8,792 nt of DNA from an uncultured Treponema sp. (GCA_937885175.1 CAKZZO010000064.1:1-8792); one strand, 5' to 3'. Numbered from the stretch's first letter, positions 1-5,335 are shown. Notes: generated by a model from the sequence alone, not told the origin. Made by a program: numbers and translations.

Positions 1-97
1 GCGGACTCATTTTTCGTTTTTGCTGAGACTCTTTTACCTGTGCCCTTTTTGTCTTGCTTGTGAATGGATTATAATGCGTTTGCCCTGGAAGTTTATA

Positions 98-126
98 TTG
101 ACCAAATAAGTTCAATTTTGTAATAT
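98..126 (+). promoter_or_regulatory. Sigma-70-type promoter of the rpsF-ssb-rpsR-rplI cluster
   Basis: TTGACC (98-103) and TAATAT (121-126) are separated by exactly 17 bp, close to the housekeeping consensus TTGACA-17-TATAAT. Transcription would start near 133, giving a leader of about 55 bases before rpsF. An alternative -10, TATACT at 124-129, would need a 20-bp spacer and is less likely. The position just before the first gene of a same-strand cluster supports the call; it is a prediction from sequence only. Confidence 0.7.
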
Positions 127-134
127 ACTTGAAA

Positions 135-177
135 CCCCTTGAGGCTGCGTATGCGGCTTCCAATTGACCATAAGGAG
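135..177 (+). promoter_or_regulatory. Structured rpsF leader that can cover the Shine-Dalgarno site
   Basis: GAGGCTGC (141-148) and GCGGCTTC (153-160) form an 8-bp stem, including two G-U pairs, with a GUAU loop. CCTT (137-140) directly before it can pair with AAGG (172-175), which is part of the AAGGAG ribosome-binding site of rpsF. This leaves an 11-base bulge (161-171) on the 3' side. Leaders bound by the S6:S18 complex are known upstream of rpsF in many bacteria, and this layout (hairpin, one-sided bulge, covered ribosome site) resembles them. However, the CCG triplet I associate with that motif is not present in the bulge. The autoregulatory role is therefore inference. Confidence 0.5.
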
Positions 178-188
178 ATTACCTACCT

Positions 189-473
189 ATGAGAAAGTAT
201 GAACTTATGACTATCTATCCCGCAGCGGATGATACGTTCAAGGCCGGCTCAGATGCAGTTCGCTCTGTGCTGACAGAATTCGGTGCCACAATCGAAAAAG
301 AAGAACCGTATGGCGACCGTGACCTTACCTACGAAGTAAAGAAGCAGAATCGTGGACGCTTCCTTTTGCTCACCGTAAATGCAAATCCTGCAAAGCTTGT
401 TGATATTGATCGTCAGTTCAAGCTGAATACTGACTTGCTCAAGTATCTGTTTGTAAGACTGGACGAAGAGTAA
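189..473 (+). CDS. rpsF: 30S ribosomal protein S6
   Basis: The 94-residue protein is a typical short bacterial S6, close in length to the Bacillus form and lacking the long acidic tail of E. coli S6. It opens with the family's RKYELMTIY strand, and the middle carries the YEVKKQNRGRFLLLTV strand pair (about residues 48-63). S6 sits on the platform of the 30S subunit, where it pairs with S18, encoded two genes downstream. The start is set by AAGGAG at 172-177, 11 bases before the ATG. It is the first gene of a plus-strand cluster with ssb, rpsR and rplI, an order widely conserved in bacteria. The leader hairpin may allow feedback by S6:S18. No abnormal residues are evident. Confidence 0.96.
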   Translation: MRKYELMTIYPAADDTFKAGSDAVRSVLTEFGATIEKEEPYGDRDLTYEVKKQNRGRFLLLTVNANPAKLVDIDRQFKLNTDLLKYLFVRLDEE

Positions 474-480
474 GAAAAGC

Positions 481-499
481 ATGTGGCGGTAAGCCGCAT
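481..499 (+). other. Intercistronic hairpin between rpsF and ssb
   Basis: ATGTGGC (481-487) and GCCGCAT (493-499) form a 7-bp stem with one G-U pair and the loop GGUAA. It starts 7 bases after the rpsF stop codon. No run of T follows, so it is not an intrinsic terminator. It could be an RNA-processing or stability element, or part of a ribosomal-protein binding site; this is inference. Confidence 0.4.
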
Positions 500-547
500 C
501 AGTAGGATTCAAAAACCTGCATAAAGAACACTGTTTGGAGGAAGGGT

Positions 548-1033
548 ATGACAGACATCAATCATGTTACATTAGTCGGACGGCTTACAAGAGACTTGGG
601 AACGGATGAACGTTCTTTTGGCTATGTGGCAAACGGACAGGCTCGTGCAAACATCAGTATTGCTGTAAACCGCACCCGCAAGCAGGGGGAACAGTGGGTT
701 GATGAAGCTAATTTTTTTGATGTTACTATTTGGGGTAAGACTGCTGAGAATTTAAAGCCGTATCTCACAAAAGGCAAGCAGATTGCAATTGACGGCTACC
801 TCAAGCAGGATCGTTGGGAAAAAGACGGACAGAAATTCAGCAGGGTGACTGTCGTTGCAAACAACGTGCAGCTGCTGGGCGGAAGATCGGATAATGGCGG
901 TGCGCCACAGGGCGGATCAGCCGGGGGTTATACTCCGAGATTCCAGAATAATGCTGCTCCTGTACAGTCTGAGCCGGCTCCCTATGACGGTGGCTTTGGC
1001 GGCGGCGATTTCCCCGAAGAAATTCCATTCTAA
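548..1033 (+). CDS. ssb: Single-stranded DNA-binding protein
   Basis: The 161-residue protein has an N-terminal OB fold (about 1-112), beginning INHVTLVGRLTRD and including the core stretch FFDVTIWGKTAENLKPYL and the strand KGKQIAIDGYL. A Gly/Pro/Asn-rich disordered linker (about 113-153) follows. The protein ends in the acidic tip DFPEEIPF (154-161), matching the SSB C-terminal peptide that recruits replication and repair partners. It coats single-stranded DNA during replication, recombination and repair, usually as a homotetramer. The ATG is preceded by GGAGG at 537-541 with a 6-base spacer. The gene lies between rpsF and rpsR, its conserved place in many bacteria, and is probably co-transcribed with them. 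The conserved tip shows that the gene is complete. Confidence 0.96.
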   Translation: MTDINHVTLVGRLTRDLGTDERSFGYVANGQARANISIAVNRTRKQGEQWVDEANFFDVTIWGKTAENLKPYLTKGKQIAIDGYLKQDRWEKDGQKFSRVTVVANNVQLLGGRSDNGGAPQGGSAGGYTPRFQNNAAPVQSEPAPYDGGFGGGDFPEEIPF

Positions 1034-1062
1034 TTTCGATTCAAGAGAATCAGGAGACTAAT

Positions 1063-1380
1063 ATGGCTGACGAAACAACCAATGAAGTTGAACAGAAAGC
1101 AGTAGACGTAGAGACACAGGGCGCAAGCGACGGACGCGAAGGCGAGGGTCGCAACGAGCGCAAGGGTAAGACTTTCTTCCGCAAGAAGGTCTGCCGTTTC
1201 TGTGCAAACAAGGCAAAGATTGACTATAAAGATGCAGACGGACTCCGCCGCTTTACGACAGAGCGCGGTAAAATTCTTCCCCGCCGCATCACTGGTACTT
1301 GCGCAAAGCATCAGCGTGAACTTGCACTGGCAATCAAACGTGCACGTGCAATCTGCCTGCTGCCTTTCGTAGCAGACTAA
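1063..1380 (+). CDS. rpsR: 30S ribosomal protein S18, zinc-binding form
   Basis: The 105-residue protein has the S18 core from about residue 38 (FFRKKVCRFCANK) to the end, with the conserved stretch RGKILPRRITGTCAKHQR (68-85). Cys44, Cys47, Cys80 and His83 form the CxxC...CxxH set of the zinc-containing (C+) paralogue type. S18 partners S6 on the 30S platform. About 36 residues at the N-terminus form a charged, low-complexity extension rich in Glu and Gly that is not part of the usual S18 of about 75 residues. The start is supported by AGGAG (1052-1056), 6 bases before the ATG. It lies 29 bp after ssb and 68 bp before rplI. The function is secure; the role of the extension is unknown. Confidence 0.96.
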   Translation: MADETTNEVEQKAVDVETQGASDGREGEGRNERKGKTFFRKKVCRFCANKAKIDYKDADGLRRFTTERGKILPRRITGTCAKHQRELALAIKRARAICLLPFVAD

Positions 1381-1388
1381 AATTTTTT

Positions 1389-1421
1389 GCGTAAGCGATC
1401 CGACTCCTGGTGACGCTGCGC
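1389..1421 (+). other. Intercistronic hairpin between rpsR and rplI
   Basis: GCGTAAGCG (1389-1397) pairs with CGCTGCGC (1414-1421), giving 8 bp with one bulged A and one G-U pair around a 16-base loop. It is preceded, not followed, by a run of six T (1383-1388), so it does not read as a plus-strand terminator. It ends 15 bases before the rplI ribosome-binding site. It could be an mRNA stability or processing element or a protein site; this is inference from base pairing only. Confidence 0.4.
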
Positions 1422-1448
1422 AATACAAAGCAAATAGGAGCTTGTAAA

Positions 1449-2018
1449 ATGAAAATTATTTTGAATCAGGATGTTAAGCATCTGGGTGAAATGGGTGACG
1501 TAAAGAATGTTGCAAACGGTTACTACCGCAACTATCTTTTTCCGCATGGTTTTGCTGTTCCCTACAATGACGTTACTGTAGCATATTTTGAGAGCCGCAA
1601 GGAAGAAATTGAGGCACGCAAAGAGCAGAAGAGAAAGGATTCTGCAAGCCTCAAGGAAAAACTGGAAGCACTCAACGTGGAATTGGTTATGCCCGCAAGT
1701 GCAAACGGCAAATTGTATGGTGCTGTTTCAGCACAGACTGTTGCAGATTACCTGAACAAGAACGGATTTGAAATTGAGCGCAAGCGCATTGAGATTCCGG
1801 GCGTGGCAATCAAGTCAACAGGTAACTATCATGCCGTTATTCATCTGTACGAAGCACAGACTGCAGAAGTGAAGATTGCAGTTATCGCTCAGGTTACAGA
1901 AGAAAAGAAGGATGCTCCCAAGGCTAAGAAAGAAGCCAAGGCTGAAGTTTCGGCAGAAGAAAGCGTCGCAACAGAAGCACCTGCCGCAGAAGAAACAACA
2001 GAAGCAAAAGCAGAGTAA
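1449..2018 (+). CDS. rplI: 50S ribosomal protein L9 with a charged C-terminal tail
   Basis: The 189-residue protein begins MKIILNQDVKHLGEMGD and carries the L9 rRNA-binding signature GDVKNVANGYYRNYLFPHG (about 16-34). A long, charged connecting helix (about 45-75) and the C-terminal domain to about 149 follow. L9 binds 23S rRNA near the L1 stalk and influences reading-frame maintenance. A tail of about 40 residues made of Ala, Lys and Glu extends beyond the usual length of about 149. I chose the ATG at 1449 because AGGAG lies at 1436-1440, 8 bases upstream, and because the protein then begins exactly where the family does. A GTG at 1410 in frame has no ribosome-binding site and would add 13 unrelated residues. 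Confidence 0.95.
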   Translation: MKIILNQDVKHLGEMGDVKNVANGYYRNYLFPHGFAVPYNDVTVAYFESRKEEIEARKEQKRKDSASLKEKLEALNVELVMPASANGKLYGAVSAQTVADYLNKNGFEIERKRIEIPGVAIKSTGNYHAVIHLYEAQTAEVKIAVIAQVTEEKKDAPKAKKEAKAEVSAEESVATEAPAAEETTEAKAE

Positions 2019-2039
2019 TCGCTTTTTTTGCTGCATAAT

Positions 2040-2093
2040 AAAGGCCAGAGGGCAGGGGGATGACTCGTCTCACGCACGTTCTCTGGCTTTTTT
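2040..2093 (+). terminator. Intrinsic terminator after rplI
   Basis: GCCAGAG (2044-2050) pairs perfectly with CTCTGGC (2081-2087), followed by six T (2088-2093). The stem can be lengthened by one G-U and three A-U pairs into the T run. The loop is long (30 bases). A weaker AAAAGC/GCTTTT hairpin with a short T tail overlaps the rplI stop (about 2006-2029). This should end or reduce transcripts from the ribosomal-protein genes before dnaB. Confidence 0.75.
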
Positions 2094-2135
2094 GTCTATG
2101 GGTATCTGGTATTGCAGAATGAAAAGGGGGAGACT

Positions 2136-3467
2136 TTGGCTGCTGCATTAAAAGATTCTGTGCCGCCTCATAATCTTGAAGCGGAGCAGGCGACGCTGGG
2201 CGCATTGCTTTTGGACTGGAGGGCAATGAATGATATTGTAACGCGCCTTCGACCTGAGCATTTTTATTCCATTCAAAATCAGACGATTTATCGGGCCATG
2301 ATAAATCTTTTTGGCAAGAGCGTTGTGGGGGACTTGCTTACCATCATCAATGATTTAACGCAGACTGGTGATTTGGAAAAGGCTGGCGGCTCAGCCTATG
2401 TTGCCTCTCTTACTGATAAAGTTCCGTCAACGGCAAATATTGAGCATTATACGAATATTGTTGTGGATATGGCGACTCGCCGCCAGTTGATTCACCTTTC
2501 TGCGGAAGTAAAGGCATCTGCTTTTGACGAGACCCGTGACAGCCGCTTGATTCTGGAAGAGGCAGAAAAAAATATTTTTGCCCTTACGGACGGCGACCAG
2601 TCTACTCCTGTACATGACATGAAGGAAGTTGTGCCGGCCATGGTAAAGCTGATTGAAAGCCGCCACAAGAATAAGAATGTGTATACGGGAATTCCCAGCG
2701 GCTTTGGCAGATTGGACAGCATGACCAGTGGCTTTCAGAATTCTGAAATGATAATCATCGGTGCCCGTCCTTCTATGGGTAAGACTGCTCTTGCCCTGAA
2801 CATGATGGAGCATATTGCCGTGGACAGCAAGATTCCCTGCGGTTTTTTCTCACTGGAAATGTCCTATGAGCAGATTGGTCAGCGTTTGCTTTCCCAGCTA
2901 GGACGCATTCCCGGCGGAAAATTGCGTAGCGGCATGCTCAAAATGGAGGACTTTGAAAAACTCCAGCAGGCTGCGGGACGCTGTTTTGAAGCGCCGCTTT
3001 ATATTGTTGATACACCGAACATGAAACTGATTGACTTGCGCGCCATGGCCCGTCGTCTGGTAGTGAATCACGGGGTACAGATTATTTTTATTGACTATAT
3101 CGGTCTTATTGCAGTGGAAAATTCCAATGCCCCGGTGTATGAGCAGGTGAGCGAAGTCTCCAAGTCTCTCAAGGCCCTTGCCCGTGAACTGAACATTCCG
3201 ATTGTAGTCTTGTGTCAGGTAGCCCGCGATGCGGAAGGCAATGAGCCGAATCTGGCACAGCTGCGTGGTTCCGGTTCAATTGAACAGGATGCTGATGTTG
3301 TTATGTTTATTCATCGTGAGCGTAAAAAGGACGAGGATGGTGAAATGGAGCCTGTGCAGGAGGCAAAACTGATTGTTGCAAAACAGCGTAACGGTCCGAT
3401 TGGCGATGTACCGCTGCTCTTCCTGAACAGCTTTACGAAATTTGAAAACAAAAGGGAAGACGCCTAG
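2136..3467 (+). CDS. dnaB: Replicative DNA helicase DnaB
   Basis: The 443-residue protein unwinds DNA ahead of the replication fork as a hexameric ATPase. The N-terminal primase-interacting domain begins at VPPHNLEAEQATLGALLLD, the family's usual opening. The RecA-like C-domain has Walker A GARPSMGKT (209-217), FFSLEMS (237-243), Walker B IIFIDYIGLI (316-325) and the LRGSGSIEQDADVVMFIHR stretch (376-394). No intein or frameshift is visible. I place the start at TTG 2136: AAGGGGG (2124-2130) lies 5 bases before it, and length and opening match the family. A TTG at 2112 would add 8 residues but has no ribosome-binding site. The stop TAG is followed at once by TAA. The gene lies behind the rplI terminator, with no clear promoter of its own, so it may depend on read-through. 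The same neighbourhood occurs in T. pallidum. Confidence 0.95.
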   Translation: MAAALKDSVPPHNLEAEQATLGALLLDWRAMNDIVTRLRPEHFYSIQNQTIYRAMINLFGKSVVGDLLTIINDLTQTGDLEKAGGSAYVASLTDKVPSTANIEHYTNIVVDMATRRQLIHLSAEVKASAFDETRDSRLILEEAEKNIFALTDGDQSTPVHDMKEVVPAMVKLIESRHKNKNVYTGIPSGFGRLDSMTSGFQNSEMIIIGARPSMGKTALALNMMEHIAVDSKIPCGFFSLEMSYEQIGQRLLSQLGRIPGGKLRSGMLKMEDFEKLQQAAGRCFEAPLYIVDTPNMKLIDLRAMARRLVVNHGVQIIFIDYIGLIAVENSNAPVYEQVSEVSKSLKALARELNIPIVVLCQVARDAEGNEPNLAQLRGSGSIEQDADVVMFIHRERKKDEDGEMEPVQEAKLIVAKQRNGPIGDVPLLFLNSFTKFENKREDA

Positions 3468-3488
3468 TAAATAAAATTGAAAAAAAAA

Positions 3489-3500
3489 TCAAAATTTTGA
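3489..3500. repeat. 12-bp perfect palindrome TCAAAATTTTGA
   Basis: TCAAAATTTTGA is fully self-complementary and abuts the ten-G run on its left side. A run of nine A (3480-3488) lies immediately before it. It could be an operator half-site pair or simply AT-rich bent DNA upstream of the promoter at 3519. With no loop it does not form an RNA hairpin, so it is not a dnaB terminator. Confidence 0.5.
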
Positions 3501-3510
3501 GGGGGGGGGG
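3501..3510 (+). repeat. Homopolymeric tract of ten G, candidate phase-variation repeat
   Basis: Ten consecutive G residues lie 8 bp upstream of the -35 box at 3519, at about -53 to -44 from the predicted transcription start of the wecA-like gene. It is far longer than any other G run in this window (the next is six, inside the gene). In T. pallidum, poly-G tracts of variable length next to promoters change the expression of several tpr genes and TP0126. The same behaviour here is inference from position and composition. Confidence 0.6.
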
Positions 3511-3518
3511 TGTTTTTA

Positions 3519-3547
3519 TTGCACTCATATAAAAATATTGTTATAAT
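3519..3547 (+). promoter_or_regulatory. Near-consensus extended -10 promoter of the wecA-like gene
   Basis: TTGCAC (3519-3524), a 17-bp spacer and a perfect TATAAT (3542-3547) preceded by TG at 3539-3540 (extended -10, TGTTATAAT) make this the strongest promoter in the window. Transcription should start at about 3553-3555, only 2-4 bases before the ATG at 3557, which implies a leaderless or nearly leaderless mRNA. No Shine-Dalgarno sequence is present before that ATG, which agrees. Confidence 0.75.
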
Positions 3548-3556
3548 TGGGTATAT

Positions 3557-4612
3557 ATGCTGATTGCAACAGGTTGCGCATTTCTTTTAAGCGTGCTGAT
3601 AACTCCAATTGTAATTGCATTGTGCAAAAAATATAATTGGTATGATGAAGTTGATCCTCGTAAAGTTCATAAGGGTGCCATACCCCGCTTAGGTGGTTTA
3701 GGCGTTTTTCTGGCTTTTATTGTGGCTGCTGCGATATACATTCTACTTTTTTCCCAGGAAGATTACATCTTTGCCTTACCCATTTTTTCTGGCGGCCTTA
3801 TTATTTTTGTTGCGGGTGTCCTTGATGATTTTTTGAATCTCCGGGCAAAGCTGAAATTCGTCATTCAGATTATTGCAGCACTTACCGTCTCCCTGAGTCC
3901 TCTGTATTTTCATACGATTCTTGGCTTTACCATTCCTTCTGTGCTGGGAAGAATTATTACCTTCCTGTGGATTATCGGTCTGGTAAATGCCTACAACTTG
4001 ATTGATGGCCTTGACTGGCTCTGCGGGGGGCTTTCATTTCTTACGATGCTGACTATGGGCTTTATTCTCAGTTCATATGGAAAGGATGCGGGAAACCTGT
4101 ATTTTATTCTCGCGGCTGCGATTGCCGGATTTTTGGTATTCAATAAGCCGCCGGCGAAAATCTTTTTGGGTGACGGAGGCAGTCAGACACTGGGCTATTT
4201 TGTTGCCGTGTCGCCGCTTTTCAATACGTTTGGTGCCTTTGAAGATACAAAAATAATCGTCCTGGTTCTTTTGAGTTCCATTCCTGTTACTGATGTTATT
4301 GCGGCTGTCTGGCGCAGAAAGCGTGACCACCGTGCAATTTTTAGCGCAGACCGTGCTCATATCCATCATAAACTGGTAAATATTGGTTTTTCAAAAGTAA
4401 CAACAGTGGGATTTCTGCTGATGCTTCAGTTTCTCATCTGCCTTTCTTCCCTGGGAGTAATCTTTATGAGGAATAAAAAGTCTGCTGTTGTGCTCTTATT
4501 TGTGGCACTCAGTTTTGTCTACCTTTTCTTTATCACGATTCACTATATCAATCGTGCGGTAAACATCAAGATGCGGGGTCATCTGGATGCAGCCCCTCAG
4601 GAAGAACATTAG
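3557..4612 (+). CDS. wecA: WecA/TagO-type polyprenyl-phosphate sugar-1-phosphate transferase
   Basis: This 351-residue integral membrane protein, with about ten hydrophobic segments, belongs to the MraY/WecA family. It would transfer a sugar-1-phosphate, typically GlcNAc-1-P, from a UDP-sugar to the lipid carrier on the inner membrane face. Visible motifs are RKVHKGAIPRLGG (35-47), the Mg-binding Asp pair in GVLDDFLNL (87-95), NAYNLIDGLDWLCGG (144-158), KIFLGDGGS (201-209) and ADRAHIHHKL (264-273). The HIHH motif and the RKxH start favour WecA/TagO over MraY. In the third motif the usual GLDGLxGG reads GLDWLCGG. No upstream start exists in frame (TAA at 3530-3532) and there is no ribosome-binding site, so it is probably translated from a leaderless transcript. 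Its 3' end overlaps the convergent gene by 47 bp. Family confidence is high; the exact sugar is inferred. Confidence 0.88.
   Translation: MLIATGCAFLLSVLITPIVIALCKKYNWYDEVDPRKVHKGAIPRLGGLGVFLAFIVAAAIYILLFSQEDYIFALPIFSGGLIIFVAGVLDDFLNLRAKLKFVIQIIAALTVSLSPLYFHTILGFTIPSVLGRIITFLWIIGLVNAYNLIDGLDWLCGGLSFLTMLTMGFILSSYGKDAGNLYFILAAAIAGFLVFNKPPAKIFLGDGGSQTLGYFVAVSPLFNTFGAFEDTKIIVLVLLSSIPVTDVIAAVWRRKRDHRAIFSADRAHIHHKLVNIGFSKVTTVGFLLMLQFLICLSSLGVIFMRNKKSAVVLLFVALSFVYLFFITIHYINRAVNIKMRGHLDAAPQEEH
4534..4556. repeat. Inverted repeat just beyond the 3' end of the minus-strand operon
   Basis: CACGATT (4534-4540) and AATCGTG (4550-4556) form a perfect 7-bp stem with a 9-base loop. It lies inside the wecA-like coding region and 9 bases past the stop codon of the minus-strand hypothetical gene. 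No T run follows it on the minus strand, so it is not a standard intrinsic terminator. It may protect the 3' end of the rfb transcript, or be chance. Confidence 0.3.
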
Positions 4613-5333
4613 CCTCCTGCACTTTTTTGATATAAAAACTGGCAAAGTCTTTTATGCGGTTGTTAAAGGACTTTTCAAGAGCCTTGTGAAGTAGGATGGG
4701 CTTGGGGGCTTTGACACCGCCTGCTCCGTATACAAACCATCTGCCTTCGTCCTGAATGAGCGCGACTCCAGCCTTGAGGGTGTTTTTTTCCACAGCCTTT
4801 ACAATTGCTACCTTGAGTCTGTCATTGTTTGTGTGCAGAAAGACAAAACTGCTTGGGCTTTTGCTCATGTAAAGCGTTGCCTTGTAGGGGGCAAAGGGTT
4901 CCATGCAGAACTGTGCCAGGCTTGTGGTGTACTGCCCCGCCTTTTCGGAGTCAATGAGTTCCGCAATCGTAAAGAGCGGCTCAATCCTGTCAAAGGCTTC
5001 GGAATAATAGGGAATTTCCTTAAAGGTGTTCATGTCGCAGAAGAGTTTTTCTGCCAAATCGGTGAGATTGTCACCTTCCTGCACGGGAATTGACCACAGG
5101 ACTTCTGCAAGGTAATTGGGGTTTGTCTTTTTAATGGACTGTACGACGGCATCAATCTCTGGCGCAAAGCCTTCATTGACACAGATTTTCTTTGCAGTAT
5201 TGATAAAGCGTATGACAATCTGTCCCTCATACAGCCGTATGCGTTCTTCTTCAGTCAGATGACCGTTGAAGAGTTCAGCCTGGCATATTGCGGCGAAAAG
5301 AAAAATCAGGGTTGCAAAAAATGTCTTGCGCAA
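4566..5333 (-). CDS. Exported hypothetical protein with a LysM-like stretch, last gene of the rfb operon
   Basis: I do not recognise the family. From a TTG at 5333 the 255-residue product opens MRKTFFATLIFLFAAICQAELF: two basic residues, a hydrophobic core and a signal-peptidase site probably after CQA (residue 19). The Cys at 17 makes a lipoprotein possible, but Ile before it is atypical. Residues 84-98 (VQEGDNLTDLAEKLF) resemble the opening of a LysM peptidoglycan-binding repeat, though the rest of that domain is not clear. The TTG lies 2 bases after the rfbB stop, with GGA 7 bases upstream. The in-frame ATG at 5369 would lie inside rfbB, has no ribosome site and would prepend 12 residues to the signal peptide. 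Position suggests co-expression with dTDP-rhamnose synthesis, but it may be unrelated. The C-terminus overlaps the wecA-like gene by 47 bp on the opposite strand. Confidence 0.75.
   Translation of the reverse strand: MRKTFFATLIFLFAAICQAELFNGHLTEEERIRLYEGQIVIRFINTAKKICVNEGFAPEIDAVVQSIKKTNPNYLAEVLWSIPVQEGDNLTDLAEKLFCDMNTFKEIPYYSEAFDRIEPLFTIAELIDSEKAGQYTTSLAQFCMEPFAPYKATLYMSKSPSSFVFLHTNNDRLKVAIVKAVEKNTLKAGVALIQDEGRWFVYGAGGVKAPKPILLHKALEKSFNNRIKDFASFYIKKVQEANVLPEGLHPDDPAS
4598..4628 (+). terminator. Possible weak terminator for the wecA-like gene
   Basis: CAGGA plus a bulged A and G (4598-4604) pairs with CTCCTG (4614-4619), giving 6 bp around a 9-base loop. Three bases later there is a run of six T (4623-4628). 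The stem straddles the stop codon of the wecA-like gene. The short stem and 3-base gap make it weak. Confidence 0.4.
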
Positions 5334-5335
5334 TC

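Noticed and set aside
1..63. Open frame ending in TGA at 61-63 that might be the tail of an upstream gene
   Set aside because: Only 20 residues visible with no motif; cannot be told from chance.
70..75. TATAAT at 70-75 as a second rpsF promoter
   Set aside because: The only -35-like sequence (TTGTCT, 49-54) gives a 15-bp spacer and poor match; the 98-126 pair is clearly better.
1030..1428. 132-codon minus-strand frame opposite rpsR
   Set aside because: Shadow of a well-supported ribosomal protein gene; composition is Cys/Leu-rich and meaningless, with no ribosome site.
1410..1448. GTG start 13 codons before the rplI ATG
   Set aside because: No ribosome-binding site; it lies in the loop of the intercistronic hairpin, and L9 proteins begin at MKIIL, which has AGGAG 8 bases upstream.
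2112..2135. TTG start 8 codons before the chosen dnaB start
   Set aside because: No Shine-Dalgarno sequence before it, whereas AAGGGGG sits 5 bases before TTG 2136. Still possible.
2427..2813. 128-codon minus-strand frame opposite dnaB
   Set aside because: Shadow of dnaB with no recognisable domain.
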